44,169 bases of DNA from Bacteroidales bacterium (GTDB lineage Bacteria; Bacteroidota; Bacteroidia; Bacteroidales; UBA932). Below, one piece after another: positions 1 through 7,922 of the stretch. Position 1 is the stretch's first letter, and each line of letters opens with the position of its first letter. Position numbers and translations under genes: made by a program. Location of the stretch: NCBI GenBank assembly GCA_017935505.1, contig JAGBHM010000035.1:1-44169 (forward strand), read 5' to 3'. Under the pieces are notes generated by a model. The model had not been told where the DNA came from, ran no database searches, and saw only the letters and a program-made list of their open reading frames with translations.

Positions 1-1
1 C

Positions 2-2974
2 ACTCTGGATGCTCCAGCAAACGCAAACTTGGTGTTTACACTGATGGGTATGAAAAATGCCGTAGTAGCTGTAAACAACCGTTCAACCATTGATGTAGTT
101 ATGGAAGAGGACGCTGTTCTTTTGGACGACGTTGTTGTAACTGCGATGGGTATTAAAAAAGAGAGAAAAGCTTTGGGTTACTCAGTAACTGAGGTTAACT
201 CAAAAGAGTGGTTGAAAAACAAACAGACAAACGTTGTTAACTCTTTGGCAGGTAAAGTTCCAGGTGTAAACGTAACTCAAGGTTCAGGTGCTGCCGGTGC
301 AGGTTCTGCAATCATCATCCGTGGTGGTAACTCAGCTTCTGAGAGCCGTGACAACCAGCCTTTGTTCGTAGTTGACGGTATTATTTATGATAACTCATCT
401 CCTATGGGTGGTAACACAGGTACTGACGGTATGCAGGCTACTGCAACTACTTTCTCAAACCGTGTAATGGATATCAACCCTGAGGATATCGAGAGCATGT
501 CAATTTTGAAAGGTGCTGCTGCTGCTGCCCTTTACGGTTCACGTGCTGCTGACGGTGTTGTTATCATCACAACCAAAAAAGGTTCTGAGGGTTCAGTTTC
601 TGTAAACTTCTCAAGCAAATACACTTATTCTTCTACATATGCTACTCCTGAGATCCAGACCAAATATGGAAGAGGTAGCTATGATGCAAACGGTGAGTTG
701 CAGACTTTGGGTGTTGCTTCATCTTGGGGTGAAGTTAATGAAGGTCCTGTATATGATAACGTTAAGGATTTCTTCCAGGGCGGTTCTATCTGGGATAATA
801 GCGTAAGCGTATCAGGTGGTCACAAAAACGGTAACTTCTATTTCTCAGCTTCACGCTACGACCAACAGGGTGTTATCCGTGAGACCGGTTATGACAAAAC
901 TACTTTCCGTTTCAACGGTGAGCAGAAATATGGCATTGTAACTATAGGCGCAAATGTATCTTACTCAGTAGCTAACACTGACAAAACCCTTACTTCACAA
1001 GGTTTGTACAGCGGTGGTGGTAACGGTACCATGACTGCTCTTTACGGCTGGTCAAGAAGCGAGAACATGTCTGAGTGGTTGAACGAGGATGGTACAAAGA
1101 AATTCATCTTCCCTACATTGTCACTTGAGGATCAGGTTGAGAACCCATACTGGATCATCAACAAAAACAAGATGACTGATAAAAACGAGCGTATCACTGG
1201 TGCAGTTAACGCAAATGTTAACATCACTGAGTGGTTGAATGTTGCTTACCGTCTTGGTTTGGACTCTTATACCAATGATTCATATACTTATATTGCTCCA
1301 GGTGCTACTGCAAGACCTTTGTATCAGAATGGTCGTTTGAGCAAATCTAAGATCAATTACAACTACTTGACTTCTAACTTGATGATCAATGCTCACAAAA
1401 CATTTGGTGACTTTGATTTGAACTTGTTGCTCGGTCATACTTCAGAGCAGACAAAACGCGTAAACCAGACTCAATGGGGTTATGATTTTGTATCAGGTGG
1501 TGTTGTAAGCTTCTCTAATATTTTGAGTGAAAATAAATTCTTCACTGAAGGTACAACCGAGAAACGTCTCGTTGGTGTTTATGGTGAGTTGCGTGCATCT
1601 TACAAAAATATCGCTTATTTGACAGTTACTGGACGTAATGACTGGTCTTCTACTCTTCCTAAGGACAACCGTTCATACTTCTATCCATCAGTATCAGGAT
1701 CAGTAGTATTCACCGAGCTTCTTCCTGAAAATGATGTATTGTCATTCGGTAAGATCCGTGCATCTTGGGCAGAGGTTGGTAAAGACGCCGATCCATACTC
1801 ACTTGGTACATACATGTGGGGTGCTGAGATTGTAAACCCTGGTACAGGTAATCAAGTTGGTCTTGGTAACCTTTGGACTGGTGGTGCTCCAGATTTGAAA
1901 CCAGAGATCCAGAGATCTTGGGAGGTTGGTGCAGAGTTGAGATTCTTCAACGGAAGATTGACTGTTGACTATACATACTACAACTCAGAAACAAGAAACC
2001 AGATTGCTGCTCCTCGTATCGCACAATCTACCGGTTACATCTTCGTAACAGTTAACTCAGGTTCAGTTCAGAACCAAGGTATGGAGTTGATGATCTCAGG
2101 TACTCCTGTTGATAAGAAAAACTTCACTTGGGAGACAACTTTGAATATGGCGGGTAACCGTGGTAAACTTTCTAACTTCATCAAAGGTCTTCAGTATTTC
2201 TATGTAACTTCATCTCAGATTGGTGGTGTTAAACCAGCTTCTATTCCAGACGGTAACTTCCTTGGTATCACTGGTGACTACTGGTTGAGAGAGAAAGGTG
2301 AGGATGGCAAAGAGATCGCTAACGGCAGATATCAGGTTGATGCAAAAACTGGTCAGTATGTAACAACCGGTAGCCAGAACAATATTATCGGTAACCGTGA
2401 GCCTAAATTCACAGGTGGTTGGAACAACACATTCCGTTGGAAAGACCTTTCATTCTCATTCTTGTTTGACTTCAGAGTTGGTGGTGCTATCTACAACGGT
2501 ACTCAGATGTACTTGACTTCAATGGGTCAGTCAGAAAGAACTCTACAACGTGATGAGGTTACAGTAGCCGGTGTTGACTCTAAGACTGGTGAGCCTGTTT
2601 CATTTACTTATAGAAGAGGTGAGCAATATGTTATCAATAGCAAGACATACTCTGGTGAGTATATGATCCAACAGTATTGGAGCAAATATTGCGACAATGC
2701 ATATAACTTCCTTGATGATATTAACTGGTTGAAACTACGTTCTATCAACCTTTCATATGATTTCAAGAACTTGATTAAAGGTCAGAACATTCTTAAAGGT
2801 TTGACAGCTACATTCTCAGCTAACAACTTGTATACTTGGACAAACTACGAAGGCGGTATGGATCCTGAGGTTGCAGCAGCTGGTTCAGTTGGTGGTTCAG
2901 GTTCTATCGGTATTGAGTACTGTGGTGTACCAAGCCAAAGAACATTCTCATTCGGTGTAAACTTAACATTCTAA
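2..2974 (+). CDS. SusC/RagA-family TonB-dependent outer-membrane transporter, 5' truncated by the window
   Basis: This is an outer-membrane beta-barrel transporter that works with the downstream SusD-like lipoprotein to import an oligomer (glycan or peptide), powered by TonB. The frame is open to the window edge, so the signal peptide and the start of the N-terminal carboxypeptidase-regulatory-like domain are missing. The visible part begins inside that domain, followed by the VVVTAMGIKKERKALGY segment around the TonB-box/plug junction, a plug domain containing LAGKVPGVNV and IIIRGGNSAS, and a long barrel ending in an aromatic residue (SFGVNLTF), as expected for BAM-dependent folding. Codon use is strongly biased (GGT, AAC, GTT, ACT) compared with genes further right, which suggests very high expression. 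Substrate cannot be read from the sequence; no glycoside hydrolase lies nearby in the window. Confidence 0.95.
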   Translation, partial: TLDAPANANLVFTLMGMKNAVVAVNNRSTIDVVMEEDAVLLDDVVVTAMGIKKERKALGYSVTEVNSKEWLKNKQTNVVNSLAGKVPGVNVTQGSGAAGAGSAIIIRGGNSASESRDNQPLFVVDGIIYDNSSPMGGNTGTDGMQATATTFSNRVMDINPEDIESMSILKGAAAAALYGSRAADGVVIITTKKGSEGSVSVNFSSKYTYSSTYATPEIQTKYGRGSYDANGELQTLGVASSWGEVNEGPVYDNVKDFFQGGSIWDNSVSVSGGHKNGNFYFSASRYDQQGVIRETGYDKTTFRFNGEQKYGIVTIGANVSYSVANTDKTLTSQGLYSGGGNGTMTALYGWSRSENMSEWLNEDGTKKFIFPTLSLEDQVENPYWIINKNKMTDKNERITGAVNANVNITEWLNVAYRLGLDSYTNDSYTYIAPGATARPLYQNGRLSKSKINYNYLTSNLMINAHKTFGDFDLNLLLGHTSEQTKRVNQTQWGYDFVSGGVVSFSNILSENKFFTEGTTEKRLVGVYGELRASYKNIAYLTVTGRNDWSSTLPKDNRSYFYPSVSGSVVFTELLPENDVLSFGKIRASWAEVGKDADPYSLGTYMWGAEIVNPGTGNQVGLGNLWTGGAPDLKPEIQRSWEVGAELRFFNGRLTVDYTYYNSETRNQIAAPRIAQSTGYIFVTVNSGSVQNQGMELMISGTPVDKKNFTWETTLNMAGNRGKLSNFIKGLQYFYVTSSQIGGVKPASIPDGNFLGITGDYWLREKGEDGKEIANGRYQVDAKTGQYVTTGSQNNIIGNREPKFTGGWNNTFRWKDLSFSFLFDFRVGGAIYNGTQMYLTSMGQSERTLQRDEVTVAGVDSKTGEPVSFTYRRGEQYVINSKTYSGEYMIQQYWSKYCDNAYNFLDDINWLKLRSINLSYDFKNLIKGQNILKGLTATFSANNLYTWTNYEGGMDPEVAAAGSVGGSGSIGIEYCGVPSQRTFSFGVNLTF

Positions 2975-2992
2975 TAAACCATTCAAAGAATA

Positions 2993-5176
2993 ATGAATAT
3001 GAAAAAGTTTTTATATACAATTATGTGCTTGGTAATGCTTGGAAGTATTACATCTTGCGAGAACTGGCTTGATGTGAATACCGATCCGGATAGCCCTACC
3101 AACACTGTGGCAACAGTTGAAAACAGATTGCCATGGATACAATACTACTACATGTATGCATGGGGTACTGCAAACACTCGTGCAAATGCAGCTGCTCAGA
3201 TGATCACTGCAACCAGCCGTACTGGTACAATCGGACGCCAGTCATTGTGGAATCCTACAAGCGGTGTTTCAACTACAGTTTACCAGAACTGGTTTACCGG
3301 TGCTGCAAGTAACATTCCAGACCTTATTACAAAAGCTGAGGCAGAGGGTGCTACCCACTATGTAGCTGCTGCTTTGGTTCTAAAATCAATGGGTTATATC
3401 ATGATGGCAGATCTTTATGGTGAAATGCCTTATACTCAGGCTGTAAGCGCTATCGGTGCAAACGGTATCCTTGCTCCTGAACTTGATAATGGTGATGTAA
3501 TTTATCATGGTTGTTTGGCAGATTTGGATACAGCTATCGAATATTTGTCAAAACCACAGGAAGGTGCTTCTGCTACACCGCTTTCAAAAGGTGATACTTG
3601 GATGGGCGGTAATACCAATCAGTGGCTTAAATTGGCTTACGGTCTTAAAGCTCGTTGGTTGAATAACCTTACCAAAACTTCAGAGTTTGATGCAGATGCA
3701 GTATTGGAGGCTCTTAAAAATGCACCTCAATCAAATGCTGAGAACATCATTATGAAACATGCCAATGTTGAGAACTCAACTACAAACTACACTGTAGGTG
3801 ATGCTTATGGTCCTAACGTTACTTGGGACTCTATGGCTTGGGGTACTGGTCAAAGACTTAACAGATGGTATGTTAATCTGTTGACTAACTTCAAAGGTAC
3901 TGGTGTTGAGGACCCTCGCGCAGATAAACTTCTTCCATCAGCAATGTATAAAGCTACTATTGGTGAGGATGGCCTTGTTGAGTCATATGAGTGGTTGAGA
4001 GACTGTGGTGTTGAGCTTGCAGCTACCGAAGAGGGCTGGACTAAAAACAGGTTTGAACTTTATGACTTGAACAGCTATTTGACAATGGCGACTAAAAATG
4101 TAACTAAAGGCTATACAGAAAAAGCTATTTTGAAAGCATATGTAAGCGTTGATGCATTTGTTGAGGCTGCTAAAAAATACTATACAGGTTATTCTAATCC
4201 AGAGAGCGATGCTATCATTGAGGTTGGTAACTTCAAATACATCCTTAACGCTAAAAACAGTGTAGAAGGTTATGAAATTACTACATCTCCAGTAAATGAT
4301 GGTGATGATGTTGAGGCTAAAGATTATGTGGCTAAAGGTGTTGTAATTACTTACAAGAAAGGTACAATGTATGTAAATGATGTTGAGCCTAGCTTTGTTG
4401 AGGATATCAAATATGTAAACTTGAATGCTGCTGCTCTTTATGAGACTTACGGTTTGTCAAAATCTGATATGTGTTCATACTATGAGGGTGGTAACTACTC
4501 TTCATTCTCAAATGCAGGTAAAGCAGGTTTGGTTCAGAGTACAGGTACATTCTACGGAAGACCAGATTCTGATTCAGATATCTTGACTTACTCTGAGATG
4601 TGTTTCATCAAAGCTGAGGTATTGTTCAACCAAGGCAAGAAAGCTGATGCACACACTGCTTATATCGAAGGTATCAAAGCTCACTTCGAGCGTATGAATA
4701 CCCGTTTGCAGCAATGGATGAATGCCGGTTGCAATGTTACTGAGCGTGATTTCAGTGTAGAGTTCGCTTATGCTCCTATGAGCCAGGAGGATATTGATGC
4801 TTACATGGCAAGTGCAGCAGTTGCTCAAAATGCAAGCAGCCTTACTTTGTCAGACATCATGATGCAGAAATTCATCGCAATGGGTGTTAACTATCAGAAC
4901 TGGAACGATATGAGAAAATACAACTACTACAAGAACAATGCTAAGTGGGGTGTTGTATATACTGAAATGGCTGTTCCTTCATACAGAACACAGGATTATT
5001 CAACATTTGCAGCAGATCCTCAAGACAATGCTTTCTATCTCCGCAGATGGATGCAGTCTTCAAATGAGACAGGTTACAATGCTATCAACTGTGATAAAGC
5101 TGCTCAACAATATGGTTTGACCGGTGCTTTGGATTACAAACTTTGGTCAATTCCAGTATGGTGGGATAAAGAGTAA
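2993..5176 (+). CDS. SusD/RagB-like nutrient-binding outer-membrane lipoprotein (SusD-like_2 type), unusually long
   Basis: This is the surface lipoprotein partner that caps the SusC barrel and binds substrate. The signal peptide ends in the lipobox ITSC with Cys22, followed by an acidic ENWLD stretch resembling the Bacteroidota surface-export signal. The start of the mature protein, NWLDVNTDPDSP, is typical of the SusD-like_2 group, and the TPR-like helical regions (YVAAALVLKSMGYIMMADLYGEMPY; TYSEMCFIKAEVLFNQGK) are recognisable. At 727 residues it is longer than the roughly 500-550 usual for the family. The excess seems to lie between DPRADKLL (about residue 307) and the LTYSEMCFIKAE helix (about 541). 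The gene starts 18 bases after the susC stop, so the two are co-transcribed. ATG at 2999 is an alternative start. A strong terminator follows. Confidence 0.93.
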   Translation: MNMKKFLYTIMCLVMLGSITSCENWLDVNTDPDSPTNTVATVENRLPWIQYYYMYAWGTANTRANAAAQMITATSRTGTIGRQSLWNPTSGVSTTVYQNWFTGAASNIPDLITKAEAEGATHYVAAALVLKSMGYIMMADLYGEMPYTQAVSAIGANGILAPELDNGDVIYHGCLADLDTAIEYLSKPQEGASATPLSKGDTWMGGNTNQWLKLAYGLKARWLNNLTKTSEFDADAVLEALKNAPQSNAENIIMKHANVENSTTNYTVGDAYGPNVTWDSMAWGTGQRLNRWYVNLLTNFKGTGVEDPRADKLLPSAMYKATIGEDGLVESYEWLRDCGVELAATEEGWTKNRFELYDLNSYLTMATKNVTKGYTEKAILKAYVSVDAFVEAAKKYYTGYSNPESDAIIEVGNFKYILNAKNSVEGYEITTSPVNDGDDVEAKDYVAKGVVITYKKGTMYVNDVEPSFVEDIKYVNLNAAALYETYGLSKSDMCSYYEGGNYSSFSNAGKAGLVQSTGTFYGRPDSDSDILTYSEMCFIKAEVLFNQGKKADAHTAYIEGIKAHFERMNTRLQQWMNAGCNVTERDFSVEFAYAPMSQEDIDAYMASAAVAQNASSLTLSDIMMQKFIAMGVNYQNWNDMRKYNYYKNNAKWGVVYTEMAVPSYRTQDYSTFAADPQDNAFYLRRWMQSSNETGYNAINCDKAAQQYGLTGALDYKLWSIPVWWDKE

Positions 5177-5200
5177 TCTGTTATTCCTATAAATATTAAA

Positions 5201-5228
5201 GGGCTTCCACTATGGAGGCCCTTTTTTA
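5201..5228 (+). terminator. Rho-independent terminator of the susCD unit
   Basis: An 8-bp stem (GGGCTTCC / GGAGGCCC, one T-G wobble) with the 5-base loop ACTAT is followed directly by six T residues. It separates the uptake pair from the two-component system. Confidence 0.9.
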
Positions 5229-5246
5229 TTTGCAGCAATTTTGACT

Positions 5247-5264
5247 TTACAAATCTGTTACAAA
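5247..5264 (+). promoter_or_regulatory. Predicted response-regulator box: tandem TTACAAA repeats with 11-bp spacing
   Basis: TTACAAA at 5247-5253 and again at 5258-5264 form a direct repeat with an 11-base period, the spacing usual for dimer sites of OmpR-family regulators. It sits just upstream of the -7 element TATATTTG, over the place where a -33 element would be, and no good -33 TTG is present. Nearly the same arrangement occurs before the PepSY-like lipoprotein gene (7281-7298). The simplest inference is that the regulator encoded here binds and activates its own promoter. Confidence 0.5.
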
Positions 5265-5274
5265 ATCTATTTAG

Positions 5275-5282
5275 TATATTTG
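5275..5282 (+). promoter_or_regulatory. -7 promoter element (TATATTTG) of the two-component operon
   Basis: This matches the Bacteroidota sigma-ABfr consensus TAnnTTTG and lies 24 bases before the regulator start codon. It lacks a clear -33 element, consistent with activator dependence. Confidence 0.55.
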
Positions 5283-5306
5283 CATGAACCACTAGAATTT
5301 ATTCTT

Positions 5307-5981
5307 ATGAAAATCCTGATTGTTGAAGATGAACCCTCTTTGCGTGATATCATGTGCAAAGAACTTCTCAAAGAAGGCCATGTGGTTGAGCCAGTGGCAT
5401 CATTTGCACAGGCATCTGAAAAAGTTGCCATCTACAATTATGATTGCATATTGCTAGATATAATGTTGCCCGACGGAAATGGCCTTGATCTGCTTAAAGA
5501 GGTCAGACATATGGGCAAACGGGAGAATATTATAATAATCTCAGCTCGCAACTCCATAGAAGAGAGAGTTCTCGGACTTGATCTGGGTGCTGATGACTAT
5601 CTTCCCAAACCTTTTCATCTTATGGAACTGTCTGCAAGAATAAAAAGTGTTGCCAGGAGAAATCGTGGTGGGCAGCGGGGCATTTCATTTGGGAATGTAT
5701 ATGTTGATCCCGAAAGCCAGCAGGCAACGGTAGATGGGAAGCAGCTTGATTTGCTGAAAAAGGAGTTCAGTATTCTGGCCTATTTTATACAGCGCCCGAA
5801 CCATTTGATAGATAAGGCATTGCTTGCTGAGGCTGTATGGGGAGACCATGCTGATCAAGCCGATACTTTCCATTTTGTGTATGGCCAGATAAAAAATTTG
5901 AGACGAAAACTTGCAGAAGCAGGCGCAAATATAGAGATAAAGGCTGTATATGGTTTCGGATATAAAATGGTGCAGATATGA
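5307..5981 (+). CDS. OmpR/PhoB-family response regulator
   Basis: A 224-residue DNA-binding response regulator. The receiver domain (about 1-115) has the acidic pair E7-D8, phospho-acceptor D51 in LLDIMLPDG, and the conserved lysine in DYLPKPF. The C-terminal part (about 125-222) is a winged helix of the Trans_reg_C type (DLLKKEFSILAYFIQRPN ... FHFVYGQIKNLRRKL ... VYGFGYKM). ATG 5307 was chosen because MKILIVEDEP is the canonical beginning; the frame is open further upstream to 5241, but that would include the promoter element. The stop codon overlaps the kinase start (ATGA). The tandem repeat at 5247-5264 suggests autoregulation, and the copy at 7281-7298 points to the PepSY-like lipoprotein gene as a target. 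Confidence 0.95.
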   Translation: MKILIVEDEPSLRDIMCKELLKEGHVVEPVASFAQASEKVAIYNYDCILLDIMLPDGNGLDLLKEVRHMGKRENIIIISARNSIEERVLGLDLGADDYLPKPFHLMELSARIKSVARRNRGGQRGISFGNVYVDPESQQATVDGKQLDLLKKEFSILAYFIQRPNHLIDKALLAEAVWGDHADQADTFHFVYGQIKNLRRKLAEAGANIEIKAVYGFGYKMVQI

Positions 5982-7258
5982 AATTGATCTATAAAGTAGC
6001 CCTCAGACTCTCTTTGGCAATGATTCCACTGTTGGCCCTATGGACCACGGTATTCTATTTCAAAATGGTGGATGAGATAAATGATGAGACGGACGATTCC
6101 CTTGAGCATTATTCGGAACGTTTGATTATCAAACATCTCTCAGGTGAAACTTTGCCACAACAAGATAACGGTACCAACAACAGTTTTTCGATTGTTCCGG
6201 TGACTGAGATGTATGCAGATTCCCACAATCGGATACTCTATTTTGATGAAAATATATATGTTCCTCAAAAAAGGGAATATGAGCCCGCAAGGTCGCTTGT
6301 GACAATATTTGAAGGCAATAATGGCGTATGGTACGAACTGAAAGTCTCCACACCAACATTTGAGAGAGAGGATCTTCTGCAGACAATTCTCGGTTGGATT
6401 CTCCTTTTATATATTGTAATTCTTGTAACAGGGATATTGGTGACAATGCTCATTTTCAAAAAAAGCATGTCGCCCCTTTATACTTTACTATGCTGGCTCG
6501 ACAAATATGTTCCGGGGAAAAATATCTCTGTAGAATTTCCAAAGACCGATATAACGGAGTTCCGCACGCTGAATAAGGCTGCAAAAGATGCCGCCGCCAG
6601 AATGGATGAGATATACTTGAAACAGAAAGAGTTTATCGGGAATGCCTCACATGAGCTGCAGACTCCCCTTGCTGTGTTGGGCAACAGAATGGAGTGGATG
6701 CTTAATAATTCCAATCTTACAGAGGAGCAGATGGAGGAGATTATTGGAATGTTGCATACCCAAAGGCAGGCTGTACGCTTGAACAAGGATCTGCTGTTAC
6801 TTACAAAGATAGACAATATGCAATTTCTTGATATCACGCAGGTAGATATAGTTCCAATCATAAATGAATCGGTAGGAATGTATAGCGAAATATTTGAAGA
6901 AAAGCATATTAAGTGCACTATCCAGCTTCCTGAAAAATTTGTTGTTGCAATGAACTCCTCTCTGGCCTCTGTGCTGGTTACAAATCTTGTTAGAAATGCA
7001 TATATACACAGTGATACAGAGGCTATTATAAATATAGAACTGGTAAACGGCATACTCTATGTAAAGAACTCAGGAGATGCCCCTTTAGATGGAAATGCCA
7101 TTTTCGAGAGGTTTTATCAAGGGAAACGCAAAGAGGGTTCTACCGGCTTGGGACTTTCAATTGCAAAGGCAGTTTGTGATACCTGCGGCCTCTCCCTCCG
7201 TTACTCTTTTGCAGATGGATTTCATCTGTTTGCAGTAGAATGGTCAAAAGTTATATAG
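5978..7258 (+). CDS. Membrane sensor histidine kinase
   Basis: A 426-residue inner-membrane kinase that pairs with the overlapping response regulator. TM1 spans about 8-30, a periplasmic segment of roughly 100 residues follows (31-134), TM2 spans about 136-160, then a short linker leads to HisKA with the H-box SHELQTPLAV (phospho-His225). The HATPase part shows the N-box LVTNLVRNAYIHS and the G-box GSTGLGLSIAKAV, and ends shortly afterwards. The sensed signal is unknown; the periplasmic segment does not look like a named sensor domain to me. The ATGA overlap with the regulator implies translational coupling. The next gene encodes an exported PepSY-like lipoprotein that may be the output or a feedback partner of the system. 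Confidence 0.94.
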   Translation: MKLIYKVALRLSLAMIPLLALWTTVFYFKMVDEINDETDDSLEHYSERLIIKHLSGETLPQQDNGTNNSFSIVPVTEMYADSHNRILYFDENIYVPQKREYEPARSLVTIFEGNNGVWYELKVSTPTFEREDLLQTILGWILLLYIVILVTGILVTMLIFKKSMSPLYTLLCWLDKYVPGKNISVEFPKTDITEFRTLNKAAKDAAARMDEIYLKQKEFIGNASHELQTPLAVLGNRMEWMLNNSNLTEEQMEEIIGMLHTQRQAVRLNKDLLLLTKIDNMQFLDITQVDIVPIINESVGMYSEIFEEKHIKCTIQLPEKFVVAMNSSLASVLVTNLVRNAYIHSDTEAIINIELVNGILYVKNSGDAPLDGNAIFERFYQGKRKEGSTGLGLSIAKAVCDTCGLSLRYSFADGFHLFAVEWSKVI

Positions 7259-7280
7259 AATTTTTCAAAAAAGATAATTA

Positions 7281-7298
7281 TTACAAATTCTCTACAAA
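7281..7298 (+). promoter_or_regulatory. Second copy of the tandem regulator box (TTACAAA / CTACAAA)
   Basis: TTACAAA at 7281-7287 and CTACAAA at 7292-7298 repeat with an 11-base period. The two boxes in the window share TTACAAAT, four differing bases, then TACAAAATC. A -7-like element (CATCTTTG, 7308-7315) follows at nearly the same distance as in the regulator promoter (17 versus 18 bases from box end to the final G). This is probably a binding site of the neighbouring response regulator. Confidence 0.5.
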
Positions 7299-7307
7299 AT
7301 CATAACT

Positions 7308-7315
7308 CATCTTTG
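7308..7315 (+). promoter_or_regulatory. Likely -7 element (CATCTTTG) of the PepSY-like lipoprotein gene
   Basis: One mismatch from TAnnTTTG, 48 bases before the start codon and just downstream of the predicted regulator box. The leader also holds a 7-base direct repeat ACAAGGT at 7331 and 7351, of unknown meaning. Confidence 0.4.
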
Positions 7316-7362
7316 TACTATAAATAGAAAACAAGGTTAATAATAATAGTACAAGGTGTATC

Positions 7363-7800
7363 ATGAAACGTTTATTTTTATTTTCGATTTTACTTGCCGG
7401 AGTTATAGTAACAGTTTCGGCATGTGACAAAAATGACGATTACAATCCATCGTTGATTACAGAATCTCTCAAAAGTTTTATCAATACATCCTATAACGAT
7501 GCGCGTATTGTCGGGACAGATTATGAAAGGGGACTCCTGAAGATTGAAATAATCCACGAGAAAAAAGAGAAGGATCTCTATTTTGAGAACGGCCAGTGGC
7601 AATATACCGAATGGGATGTAAGGGCTACAGATTTGCCGGCAGCAGTTACTGCAGCAATTGCAGGTACAGAGTATGCTTCATATAGGATAGATGATGCTGA
7701 TTATATCCAGAAAAGTTCGGGCGATTACTATTTGATTGAGCTGGAACAGGGAAATCATGAGGTGAGGCTCTCAATAACCCCTCAGGGAGTATTATTATAG
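7363..7800 (+). CDS. PepSY-like lipoprotein (BLIP-like fold family)
   Basis: A 145-residue exported lipoprotein: signal peptide, lipobox VSAC with Cys21, then an Asp-rich start (DKNDD). The C-terminal half (LPAAVTAAIAG ... YRIDDADYIQKSSGDYYLIELEQG ... VRLSITPQGVLL) has the pattern of the PepSY_like family found in Bacteroidota: a helix beginning LPxAV, then strands ending in a short hydrophobic tail. The molecular role is unknown. Members are often encoded beside two-component systems, and here the promoter carries the same tandem box as the regulator gene, so it is probably induced by the upstream kinase/regulator pair. A terminator follows. Confident about family and export; function is open. 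Confidence 0.85.
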   Translation: MKRLFLFSILLAGVIVTVSACDKNDDYNPSLITESLKSFINTSYNDARIVGTDYERGLLKIEIIHEKKEKDLYFENGQWQYTEWDVRATDLPAAVTAAIAGTEYASYRIDDADYIQKSSGDYYLIELEQGNHEVRLSITPQGVLL

Positions 7801-7847
7801 TATTCATAGATTTAGTTGTTTAGTACAAACGGATCATTCCGGAAAGT

Positions 7848-7873
7848 GGCGGCTTTTTGCCGCCCTTTTTTTT
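7848..7873 (+). terminator. Rho-independent terminator after the PepSY-like gene
   Basis: GGCGGC (7848-7853) and GCCGCC (7859-7864) pair around a TTTTT loop and are followed by C and eight T residues. Confidence 0.9.
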
Positions 7874-7889
7874 ACATGGAAAAAAATGA

Positions 7890-7897
7890 TAACTTTG
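7890..7897 (+). promoter_or_regulatory. -7 element (TAACTTTG) of the HU-like membrane protein gene
   Basis: Exact match to TAnnTTTG, 25 bases before the ATG at 7923, directly after the upstream terminator. Confidence 0.6.
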
Positions 7898-7922
7898 TAA
7901 ATCTTTATTCAAATGCCGGATT

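Noticed and set aside
29..31. TTG as the start codon of the SusC-like gene
   Set aside because: The frame is open to the window edge and the upstream residues fit the regulatory-like domain, so the true start is outside the window.
6478..7053. 191-residue minus-strand frame opposite the histidine kinase
   Set aside because: It is the antisense shadow of a gene with clear kinase motifs.
7331..7357. Direct repeat ACAAGGT as a regulatory site before the PepSY-like gene
   Set aside because: Only seven bases repeated once, downstream of the likely transcription start; insufficient support compared with the TTACAAA boxes.
7820..7922. Small gene in the gap after the PepSY-like gene
   Set aside because: The region is filled by a terminator and a promoter; the only frame there is a minus-strand shadow entering the HU-like gene.
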